Source: Candidatus Phyllobacterium onerii (GTDB taxonomy: Bacteria > Pseudomonadota > Alphaproteobacteria > Rhizobiales > Rhizobiaceae). Taken from it: 64,000 nt of DNA. The position numbers were made by a program, and so were the translations under genes. Location: NCBI RefSeq assembly GCF_028331445.1, contig NZ_JAQMHX010000001.1, forward strand, positions 1,107,272 through 1,171,271, given 5' to 3'. Below the pieces are notes generated by a model. That model was not told the DNA's origin and did no database searches. It saw nothing but the letters and a program-made list of their open reading frames with translations. Positions 56,689 through 64,000 of this stretch are shown in pieces (the first letter of the stretch is position 1; each line of letters opens with the position of its first letter).

Positions 56689-57576
56689 ATGCAATTCAAC
56701 ATCCAGCCATTTGCCAACATCGTCGGTGACGATGACGATATGCCATTCATATGCACGCCTTCGGGAGTGACGCGGTTACATGACAACTCGATGATCGACG
56801 CGCTGGATCGTTTGAGGGCGTTGGGCTCTTCGGCCGGGCAATCCGCTATTGACCAAATTTTTTCGGATCAGAGTATCGATCCGGAAGCTGGCCGGAATTT
56901 TCTCGAAAGAATCAACATACTGAAACGCTATCGCGAAGATGTGAGGGTTGCGGTCTATTCACGAGACCCTGCCATCGCAACACTGATTGCGGCCCAGATC
57001 GAGCGAAACGACGCTATCTATGCCGCTGTCGTTGACGACCTCGGTGATATCTCGGGGTCTACAATACTTATCTGCGTCCAGGCAAAATATGATCAGGGAC
57101 TATCGCGCTTCGTTGTAGATCTTTGTCATCGGAAACCCGATGTGTTCCTGCTGCATGCCTATTTTGTACTAAGGCACTTTGTCATTGACGGGTTTTACTC
57201 GGCCCGAATGGCGCTGCCGGATCATTTCAGCTCGCTCTACAATCTTGCAGGGCTCGATCGATCATCCAAATTCAAGCCTTCCAGTTGGGCGGATATATTC
57301 TTCGCTCAAGCCAGCGCGATCAGTGCGACTGCAATCCCCACATTATCGAGGTCGGCGCTAGAGGAGAGCGCTGCACTGCATTTGCTTTATACGCGCTTCC
57401 GGCAGCTGATCGCATCCGAGATGCTTCCTGTCTTTTCAGACGATCTGGGTACTATCACCGAAATGAATCTCGACAGCGGATCGATTCAACGCCATCGCGC
57501 CAATCACTCGAACTTCAGTTCGTCCATGCGTGAACATGACTTTGCGCTGCCGGATACGACTGGGAGAGTTGACTGA
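56689..57576 (+). CDS. McbB-like LAP cyclodehydratase partner protein
   Basis: A 295-residue protein in the place of McbB/E1-like partners that bind the leader and hand the core to YcaO. It has a helical N-terminal half (MQFNIQPFANIVGDDDDMPF) and a region VRVAVYSRDPAIATLIAAQI consistent with an adenylate-fold-like core. Only three cysteines are seen, not in CxxC pairs, so the zinc ribbon of enteric McbB is absent. The call rests mainly on position, length and weak likeness. The McbC-like start overlaps its stop. Confidence 0.65.
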   Translation: MQFNIQPFANIVGDDDDMPFICTPSGVTRLHDNSMIDALDRLRALGSSAGQSAIDQIFSDQSIDPEAGRNFLERINILKRYREDVRVAVYSRDPAIATLIAAQIERNDAIYAAVVDDLGDISGSTILICVQAKYDQGLSRFVVDLCHRKPDVFLLHAYFVLRHFVIDGFYSARMALPDHFSSLYNLAGLDRSSKFKPSSWADIFFAQASAISATAIPTLSRSALEESAALHLLYTRFRQLIASEMLPVFSDDLGTITEMNLDSGSIQRHRANHSNFSSSMREHDFALPDTTGRVD

Positions 57577-58382
57577 TGAAAATTCACGAAACGGCATCAA
57601 TAAATCAGATTGGTTTTGCCAGCCAGTTCGTTGACAAGGATGTGGAGTACCAGGTCAGGGAATTTCATCAGAGTTGTATAACGCCTGTCGGATCGGGATT
57701 TGAAAGTTTATTCGGTTTTCCCGCGCTGACCCCAGCGCACCTGAAGCGCGCCGAATTTGTCGAGACAAGATTTTCACATCTCACACAAACGATCGATCTT
57801 CCGCGGGAAGAGGCCGTTGAAAGCGTCGGGCGTTTCGAATCGCTGCGACATGGCGATGCTGAAATTGACATTGAGTTTTCTTTGATCAGCCGTATTTTTG
57901 CTCAAGCGCTGGCGGCCGATCAGCAGAGGCGGCGTCCGTATCCTTCCGGCGGAGCGCTCTATACAATAGAAGCGGTTCTAATCACTGGCCCGCGGGTCCG
58001 GGGTGGACAGAGCTTGTCAGCCCTCCATTTTCTTCCCGTATCAAACGCATTCGAGGTGTTGAATGCCCATGTCTCAGTTACCGGCTTTTCCAGTCTGACA
58101 GACATACCAAATCCGTCCTTCTGTGTTCTCTATTGCGTCAACTTGAAAAAATCGATCTTCAAGTACCGTTCGCGCGGCTACAGGCTTTCACTTCTCGAAG
58201 CGGGCTCGATGTATCAGAACATGTTGGCTTGTGCGCAGACATTCGGAGTTTCATCTCGCGTCCTGTCGGGCTTTTCCGAGCGTCAGATTGCACAGATCTG
58301 TCATCTGGACGGTCGGTTACTCTTGCCTGCCATTGTTCAGGTATTCGGAATTGAAAAGAAACAGAATGGCAATCCAGCATAG
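57576..58382 (+). CDS. McbC-like FMN-dependent azoline dehydrogenase
   Basis: A 268-residue protein of the nitroreductase-like SagB/McbC family. It has RRPYPSGG (119-126), typical for FMN binding, and KYRSRGYRLSLLEAGSM (196-212), where K196-Y197 match the Lys-Tyr pair needed in McbC and E208 is conserved. It should oxidise azolines to azoles. It overlaps the partner gene by one base and the YcaO gene by 17. Confidence 0.85.
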   Translation: MKIHETASINQIGFASQFVDKDVEYQVREFHQSCITPVGSGFESLFGFPALTPAHLKRAEFVETRFSHLTQTIDLPREEAVESVGRFESLRHGDAEIDIEFSLISRIFAQALAADQQRRRPYPSGGALYTIEAVLITGPRVRGGQSLSALHFLPVSNAFEVLNAHVSVTGFSSLTDIPNPSFCVLYCVNLKKSIFKYRSRGYRLSLLEAGSMYQNMLACAQTFGVSSRVLSGFSERQIAQICHLDGRLLLPAIVQVFGIEKKQNGNPA

Positions 58383-59538
58383 ATTTCGCCCTGTCATTAC
58401 GCCGGTGCCAAACTTTGTCGTTGAGGCTTCGAGTTCTCCGCTCATTTCCGAACCTTCAGTTTTTGGAACAAGTGACGATAGCCGCATACAAGGCCACGGG
58501 TTTGGTTATGGACCTGACATACATCTCAAGGCGTTCGGGGAGTATATGGAGCGTTTTGTTGCATTCCGGAATATCGCATCGAACGGTGGTGCAACCATTG
58601 ATGAACTGAATATATCCCGGGAAACCAAGTATGCATTGAAAGCAGCAATGATCGAGGCTTGCGGTGCTGGCCAACTCGGCACATCGCTTGCCGCACACAG
58701 GTTCGACACGGTGGCGGTCCTGGACATGAGAACCGGCCAAAATGTTCGGTTACCCCGGATATTGTTTACGCTTCATGCAACGACTGATCAGCAGTTTGTC
58801 CCGACGCGCGATACGTCGGGATCGGCGCTTCATTCGAACAAAGCGATGGCTTTGCAAAATGCCTTACTTGAATTTGTAGAACGGCAAAGTCTGGCGGCAA
58901 TGTGGGCGTCGGGGCGGTGTCAGGTCCTGTCTGTACTGGAGCCCGGCGACATTGCAGATCAGAGGATCAAGGTATTGTTGCAGCGATTGACCACGCGAGG
59001 GACACTGAACTGCTACAACATTTCGTTTCTCAAGGGCGCGCATGTTTTGTTTGTGGTCTACAGGGCGCGATCCGAATCCGACTTCGTGCAATTTGCATGC
59101 GGTGCCTGTGCTGCATTGACCTGGCAGTCAGCGCTTGCAAAGGCGCTCACCGAGGTCTGGCAGACCAGCATCCTTCTTCCCCAGATGGAATTCTTTGACA
59201 CGACCGAGTATGGCGGAACCGAACTCAAGGAAGCTTTTCAGAAAGCCAACCGGCGGGACTTCGAACTGGATGTGGAGGTAGCGCCTCTGTCGCGTGTCAA
59301 CGATGACGACGGGTCACTTGATGAATTGAAGAAGTCATTGTTCGACATAACGCCAAGCCTGTTCGCCTTTTCACAAAGCCGCTATGTTGGTCTTAACAAA
59401 CTGACATTCTGTAAGATCTTTTCGCCCGACTTCTTCATTCACATGAATCCTGGCCTGGGCAATAACAATCAGAATCGCTGGTTGGCAAAAATTGCGGAGG
59501 GCAGACCCCTACGTCTGACTGCCATGCCATTCAGTTAG
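58366..59538 (+). CDS. YcaO-type LAP cyclodehydratase
   Basis: A 390-residue YcaO protein using ATP to cyclise Ser/Cys side chains onto the peptide backbone. The ATP-site motifs are present: E59 and E62 in GEYMERF, SGSALHSNKAMALQNALL and EFVERQ (E169, E172), and a later ALTEVW. Most LAP YcaOs end in a Pro-rich PxPxP; here the end is TAMPFS, so that catalytic tail is short or atypical. The start at 58366 lies within the McbC-like gene; the earlier frame from 58231 is a shadow. Confidence 0.9.
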   Translation: MAIQHRFRPVITPVPNFVVEASSSPLISEPSVFGTSDDSRIQGHGFGYGPDIHLKAFGEYMERFVAFRNIASNGGATIDELNISRETKYALKAAMIEACGAGQLGTSLAAHRFDTVAVLDMRTGQNVRLPRILFTLHATTDQQFVPTRDTSGSALHSNKAMALQNALLEFVERQSLAAMWASGRCQVLSVLEPGDIADQRIKVLLQRLTTRGTLNCYNISFLKGAHVLFVVYRARSESDFVQFACGACAALTWQSALAKALTEVWQTSILLPQMEFFDTTEYGGTELKEAFQKANRRDFELDVEVAPLSRVNDDDGSLDELKKSLFDITPSLFAFSQSRYVGLNKLTFCKIFSPDFFIHMNPGLGNNNQNRWLAKIAEGRPLRLTAMPFS

Positions 59539-60032
59539 TCAGTCTGGATTCTAAGAGTAAGAAGCCGAACGACTCGGTAAATGCGTCCGGTCACCCGAAT
59601 CGGGATGAATCTCTGTGAAGAAAACGAAATATTGCTTGAATTAATCCTCGTCCGGCGAAACTATCTTACATTCAGGCCCGCAAGAGCCTGCAAACGCTGC
59701 AAACCTTAATAATATTGTGGCTTCAGGCTTGACGAAAGCCCGGGGACACAGTATCAGCAGCCCATCTGAGCCGATGTGAGATTGGCCGTTTCGGAGCGAC
59801 ACGCTCTGGAGTTCATCTCAAACAGGGTTCGTTTTACGATCGAAATGCAATTTGCCGCTCGCATGAGGCCTTTAGGGCTTCCTCTGCTTTTATTCGGGCA
59901 ACCACCCTTGCGGTGGTTTAGTTGCCCGAATTCGTGCATGAGCATGGCGCTGAAACGGCCCTGACGGGCGAAGATACGAGATTTGTGCCGAAGCCTAGCG
60001 CTTTGATACGCATTACAAAGAGGGAAGGTTGA
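59539..60032 (+). promoter_or_regulatory. rpsL promoter and leader region
   Basis: No gene is credible here. TTGACG (59729-59734), a 17-bp spacer and TATCAG (59752-59757) form a plausible sigma-70-type promoter. ATTCGGGCAA (59892-59901) pairs with TTGCCCGAAT (59922-59931), and inside it CCACC (59902-59906) pairs with GGTGG (59912-59916). This strong stem lies 101-141 bases before rpsL and may be an autoregulatory leader. Confidence 0.6.
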
Positions 60033-60404
60033 ATGCCTACCGTAAACCAGTTGATCCGCAAGCCGCGCACTGCGCCGGTCAAGCGCAATAAAGTCCCTGC
60101 TCTGCAGGAAAACCCGCAGAAGCGCGGCGTTTGCACTCGCGTCTACACGACGACCCCGAAGAAGCCGAACTCGGCTCTGCGTAAGGTCGCCAAGGTGCGT
60201 CTGACGAACGGATTTGAAGTCATCGGATATATTCCGGGTGAGGGGCATAACCTTCAGGAGCACTCCGTCGTGATGATCCGCGGCGGCCGTGTAAAGGATT
60301 TGCCGGGTGTTCGTTACCACATCATCCGTGGTGTTCTGGATACCCAGGGCGTCAAGAACCGCAAGCAGCGCCGTTCCAAGTACGGTGCGAAGCGTCCGAA
60401 GTAA
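60033..60404 (+). CDS. rpsL: 30S ribosomal protein S12
   Basis: A 123-residue S12. [12 protein letters not shown] carries K43 and [13 protein letters not shown] carries K88, both wild type, so no classical streptomycin-resistance change is present. AGAGGGAAGG lies before the ATG. It heads the str operon with rpsG and fusA. Confidence 0.98.
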   Translation: MPTVNQLIRKPRTAPVKRNKVPALQENPQKRGVCTRVYTTTPKKPNSALRKVAKVRLTNGFEVIGYIPGEGHNLQEHSVVMIRGGRVKDLPGVRYHIIRGVLDTQGVKNRKQRRSKYGAKRPK

Positions 60405-60464
60405 GATTTTCCGGGACTTTGGCCACCAGGTAGGTCAACCCGATGCAGATAAGAGACAAAGAAT

Positions 60465-60935
60465 ATGTCCAGACGCCATAGTGCAGAAAAGCGTGAGATC
60501 AATCCGGATCCTAAGTTCGGCGATCTCGTTCTGACCAAGTTCATGAATGCAGTCATGCATCATGGCAAGAAGTCGATTGCTGAGCGTATCGTTTACGGTG
60601 CGCTTGAGTCAGTTGAGAGCAAGAGCAAGCAGGAGCCGGTTGCCCTGTTCCATCAGGCTCTCGACAATGTAGCGCCGCACGTTGAAGTTCGTTCGCGCCG
60701 CGTTGGTGGTGCAACGTATCAGGTTCCGGTCGACGTTCGTCCGGAGCGCCGTCAGGCTCTTGCCATCCGCTGGCTGATCAATGCAGCTCGTGGCCGCAAT
60801 GAGACGACGATGATCGATCGCCTGTCCGGTGAACTTCTCGATGCTGCAAACAACCGCGGCTCGGCTGTGAAGAAGCGTGAAGACACGCATCGCATGGCAG
60901 AAGCCAACCGCGCATTCTCGCATTACCGCTGGTAA
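60465..60935 (+). CDS. rpsG: 30S ribosomal protein S7
   Basis: A 156-residue S7 with the [20 protein letters not shown] start and [12 protein letters not shown] end. It nucleates the 30S head. It follows rpsL by 60 bp. Confidence 0.98.
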   Translation: MSRRHSAEKREINPDPKFGDLVLTKFMNAVMHHGKKSIAERIVYGALESVESKSKQEPVALFHQALDNVAPHVEVRSRRVGGATYQVPVDVRPERRQALAIRWLINAARGRNETTMIDRLSGELLDAANNRGSAVKKREDTHRMAEANRAFSHYRW

Positions 60936-60968
60936 TTGCGAAAACATTAGTCCTAGAGGCACCATATC

Positions 60969-63056
60969 ATGGCTCGCGAATATAAAATCGAAGACTACCG
61001 GAATTTCGGTATCATGGCGCACATCGACGCCGGCAAGACCACGACCACCGAGCGTATTCTTTATTACACCGGCAAGTCGCACAAGATCGGTGAAGTCCAC
61101 GATGGCGCCGCAACCATGGACTGGATGGAGCAGGAGCAGGAGCGTGGCATCACGATCACGTCCGCTGCCACCACGACCTTCTGGAAGGGCCGTGACGGCA
61201 AGATGCGCCGTTTCAACATCATCGATACGCCTGGCCACGTCGACTTCACCATTGAAGTAGAGCGTTCGCTGCGCGTTCTCGATGGCGCGATTGCGCTTCT
61301 CGACGCCAATGCCGGTGTTGAGCCGCAGACGGAAACCGTCTGGCGTCAGGCCGAGAAGTATCATGTTCCGCGCATGATCTTCGTCAACAAGATGGACAAG
61401 ACCGGCGCCGATTTCTATCGCTGCGTTGAGATGGTCAAGACCCGTCTTGGTGCCAAGGCTCTCGTCATGCAGCTGCCGATTGGCGCCGAGACAGAATTCA
61501 AGGGTGTTGTCGATCTGATCGAGATGAAGGCACTTGTCTGGCGCGACGAACAGCTCGGCGCGCAGTGGGACGTCGTTGAAATCCCTGCCGACCTCAAGGA
61601 CCAGGCTGAAGAGTATCGCGAAAAGCTGATCGAGACTGCCGTCGAGGTCGACGAAGCTGCGACCGAGGCTTACCTCGAAGGCAACATGCCGGACAATGAC
61701 GCTCTGCGCGCTCTCATCCGCATCGGCACATGCCGCGTTGACTTCCATCCGGTGTTCTGCGGATCGGCATTCAAGAACAAGGGCGTACAGCCTTTGCTTG
61801 ACGGTGTTGTTGAATATCTGCCTTCGCCGGTAGACGTTCCCGCCATCAAGGGTATCGATCCGAAGACCGATGCGGAAACGACCCGCAAGTCGTCCGACGA
61901 CGAGCCGCTTTCCATGCTCGCCTTCAAGATCATGAACGATCCGTTCGTTGGTTCGCTGACTTTCTGCCGCATCTATTCCGGCAAGCTGACCAAGGGCATT
62001 TCGCTCGACAATACGGTCAAGGAAAAGCGCGAACGTATCGGCCGCATGCTGCAGATGCATTCCAACTCGCGTGAAGACATCGAAGAAGCCTTTGCCGGCG
62101 ACATCGTTGCTCTCGCAGGCCTCAAGGAAACCACAACGGGTGATACGCTCTGCGATCCGTTGAAGCCGGTTATCCTCGAGCGCATGGTATTCCCCGAGCC
62201 GGTTATCTCGATCTCGGTCGAGCCAAAAACCAAGGCCGATCAGGAAAAGATGGGCCTCGCGCTCAATCGTCTTGCTGCTGAAGATCCTTCGTTCCGCGTC
62301 CGCACCGACGAAGAATCCGGCCAGACCATCATCTCTGGCATGGGCGAACTTCATCTCGACATTCTCGTTGACCGTATGCGTCGCGAGTTCAAGGTCGAGG
62401 CAAATACAGGTAGCCCCCAGGTTGCCTACCGTGAATCGATCACCCGCAAGGCCGAGATTGATTACACCCACAAGAAGCAGTCCGGTGGTTCGGGTCAGTT
62501 CGCCCGTATCAAGGTTATCTTCGAGCCGCATGACGGCGACGATTTCATCTTCGAATCGAAGATCGTCGGCGGTGCCATTCCGAAGGAATACATCCCGGGT
62601 GTTGAAAAGGGTATCCAGAGCGTCATGGGTGCGGGTCCGCTCGCAGGCTTCCCGATGCTGGGCGTGAAAGCCACGCTGATCGACGGTGCATATCATGATG
62701 TGGACTCGTCGGTTCTCGCCTTCGAAATCGCAGCTCGCGCTGCGTTCCGCGAAGGTGCGCAGAAGGCTGGTGCCCAGCTGCTCGAGCCGATCATGAAGGT
62801 CGAAGTCGTTACGCCTGAAGATTACGTCGGTGACGTGATTGGCGATCTGAACTCACGTCGTGGTCAGATCCTCGGTACGGAACCGCGTGGCATTGCGACC
62901 GTCATCAATGCACAGGTGCCGCTGGCCAACATGTTCGGTTACGTGAGCAACCTGCGTTCGATGAGCCAGGGCCGTGCACAGTACACCATGCAGTTCGATC
63001 ACTATGAACCTGTACCGGCAGCAGTCGCGCAGGAAATTCAGAAGAAGTTTGCGTAA
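60969..63056 (+). CDS. fusA: Elongation factor G
   Basis: A 695-residue translocase GTPase with [15 protein letters not shown] (P-loop), DTPGHVDFT and NKMDKTGAD. The domain IV/V region is complete. It drives translocation. It ends 65 bp before the second tuf. Confidence 0.98.
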   Translation: MAREYKIEDYRNFGIMAHIDAGKTTTTERILYYTGKSHKIGEVHDGAATMDWMEQEQERGITITSAATTTFWKGRDGKMRRFNIIDTPGHVDFTIEVERSLRVLDGAIALLDANAGVEPQTETVWRQAEKYHVPRMIFVNKMDKTGADFYRCVEMVKTRLGAKALVMQLPIGAETEFKGVVDLIEMKALVWRDEQLGAQWDVVEIPADLKDQAEEYREKLIETAVEVDEAATEAYLEGNMPDNDALRALIRIGTCRVDFHPVFCGSAFKNKGVQPLLDGVVEYLPSPVDVPAIKGIDPKTDAETTRKSSDDEPLSMLAFKIMNDPFVGSLTFCRIYSGKLTKGISLDNTVKEKRERIGRMLQMHSNSREDIEEAFAGDIVALAGLKETTTGDTLCDPLKPVILERMVFPEPVISISVEPKTKADQEKMGLALNRLAAEDPSFRVRTDEESGQTIISGMGELHLDILVDRMRREFKVEANTGSPQVAYRESITRKAEIDYTHKKQSGGSGQFARIKVIFEPHDGDDFIFESKIVGGAIPKEYIPGVEKGIQSVMGAGPLAGFPMLGVKATLIDGAYHDVDSSVLAFEIAARAAFREGAQKAGAQLLEPIMKVEVVTPEDYVGDVIGDLNSRRGQILGTEPRGIATVINAQVPLANMFGYVSNLRSMSQGRAQYTMQFDHYEPVPAAVAQEIQKKFA

Positions 63057-63121
63057 CCATAAGGTTGCGCGTGACAGTTGAAGTAAAGCCTGAGCAGGCG
63101 AACAGTTAACGGAGAGCTCAG

Positions 63122-64000
63122 ATGGCTAAGAGCAAGTTTGAACGTAACAAGCCGCACGTCAACATTGGCACGATTGGTCACGTTGACCATGGCAAGACGT
63201 CGTTGACGGCAGCGATTACGAAGTATTTCGGTGAGTACAAGCCGTACGACCAGATTGACGCAGCGCCGGAAGAAAAGGCGCGCGGCATCACCATTTCGAC
63301 GGCACACGTCGAATATGAGACGCCAGCCCGTCACTATGCGCACGTCGATTGCCCCGGCCACGCCGACTATGTGAAGAACATGATCACCGGCGCGGCACAG
63401 ATGGATGGCGCGATCCTGGTTGTTTCGGCTGCCGACGGCCCGATGCCACAGACCCGCGAGCACATCCTGCTTGCCCGTCAGGTTGGCGTTCCGGCGATCG
63501 TCGTGTTCCTGAACAAGGTCGACCAGGTTGACGATGCCGAGCTGCTCGAACTCGTTGAGCTCGAAGTACGCGAGCTTCTGTCGAAGTACGATTTCCCCGG
63601 CGACGACATTCCGATCGTCAAGGGTTCGGCTTTGGCAGCGCTTGAAGACTCCAACAAGGAAATCGGCGAAGACGCCGTTCGTGCCTTGATGGCGGAAGTC
63701 GACAAGTACATTCCGACGCCAGAGCGTCCGATCAACCTGCCGTTCCTGATGCCGATCGAAGACGTTTTCTCGATCTCGGGCCGTGGTACGGTTGTGACGG
63801 GCCGCGTTGAACGCGGTATCGTCAAGGTTGGTGAAGAAGTCGAGATCATCGGCATCAAGCCGACGACGAAGACGACGGTGACCGGCGTTGAGATGTTCCG
63901 CAAGCTGCTCGACCAGGGCCAGGCCGGCGACAACATCGGTGCACTGATCCGCGGCGTTGGCCGTGAAGACGTCGAGCGCGGCCAGATCCTTGCCAAGCCA
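63122..64000 (+). CDS. tuf: Elongation factor Tu (copy 2), cut by the window end
   Basis: The first 293 codons of a second EF-Tu. It aligns with copy 1 with an offset of 24318 bp. Differences seen are at 63496, 63637 and 63889, all synonymous. GGAGAGCTCAG upstream provides a ribosome site unlike that of copy 1, so only the coding regions match. Confidence 0.97.
   Translation, partial: MAKSKFERNKPHVNIGTIGHVDHGKTSLTAAITKYFGEYKPYDQIDAAPEEKARGITISTAHVEYETPARHYAHVDCPGHADYVKNMITGAAQMDGAILVVSAADGPMPQTREHILLARQVGVPAIVVFLNKVDQVDDAELLELVELEVRELLSKYDFPGDDIPIVKGSALAALEDSNKEIGEDAVRALMAEVDKYIPTPERPINLPFLMPIEDVFSISGRGTVVTGRVERGIVKVGEEVEIIGIKPTTKTTVTGVEMFRKLLDQGQAGDNIGALIRGVGREDVERGQILAKP

Noticed and set aside
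60609..62696. 695-codon open frame antisense to fusA and rpsG
   Set aside because: It is a shadow of the two known translation genes, with no start context.

Overview
This window is a piece of an alphaproteobacterial chromosome, most likely Hyphomicrobiales (Rhizobiales) of the Brucella/Ochrobactrum/Phyllobacterium/Mesorhizobium type. The evidence is the order rlmB - tRNA-Tyr - tRNA-Gly - tuf - tRNA-Trp - secE - nusG - rplKAJL - rpoBC - rpsL - rpsG - fusA - second tuf, the sufD-sufS-sufT-sufA block, and the codon use and family likeness of the proteins. The assignment comes from reading the sequence, not from a database search.

Layout. (1) 1-7.1 kb: housekeeping genes: Fe-S assembly (sufD, sufS, sufT, sufA), a TfoX-N protein, a DEAD-box RNA helicase and NAD kinase. 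(2) 7.2-8.5 kb: two small hypothetical genes flank two tandem orphan terminator hairpins that look like a pair of small RNAs. (3) 8.8-20.3 kb: a catabolic block read in one direction: GntR regulator, DapA-like lyase, aldehyde dehydrogenase, FAD amine oxidoreductase, a betaine-type ABC transporter with two permeases, a ProC-like reductase, a GlxA-type AraC regulator and a DMSP-lyase-like cupin. It is followed by a broken remnant of another betaine-binding protein and a VOC protein. The likely role is uptake and breakdown of a quaternary amine, betaine or sulfonium compound; the substrate is not shown.

(4) 20.63-37.21 kb: a 16.5-kb integrative island in the 3' part of tRNA-Thr(TGT), bounded by a 49-bp identical direct repeat. 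It carries a tyrosine integrase, small membrane proteins, an orphan coiled-coil membrane protein, an AlpA-like regulator with a helicase-like ATPase, and a PARIS-like pair (AAA ATPase plus DUF4435/TOPRIM). Divergent from that pair is a tight operon of DNA methyltransferase, putative BglII-like endonuclease, ParB-like protein, SNF2 helicase, DUF3883 protein and a small ORF, then a second AlpA-like gene. I did not recognise this operon as a named defence system.

(5) 37.3-53.8 kb: the translation and transcription core from rlmB to rpoC, with tRNAs, a secreted ClpP-fold-like protein and r-protein leader structures. (6) 54.1-59.5 kb: inserted between rpoC and rpsL, a linear azol(in)e-containing peptide (LAP/TOMM) cluster: a Ser/Cys/Gly-rich precursor, McbB-like, McbC-like and YcaO enzymes and a divergent ABC exporter. 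It resembles the microcin B17/phazolicin type of system. (7) 60.0-64.0 kb: rpsL, rpsG, fusA and the second tuf, cut by the window edge. The two tuf copies are nearly identical and bracket 24 kb.

The strongest leads are the LAP cluster with its new precursor, the island's restriction-helicase operon next to a PARIS-like pair, and the betaine/sulfonium catabolic block.
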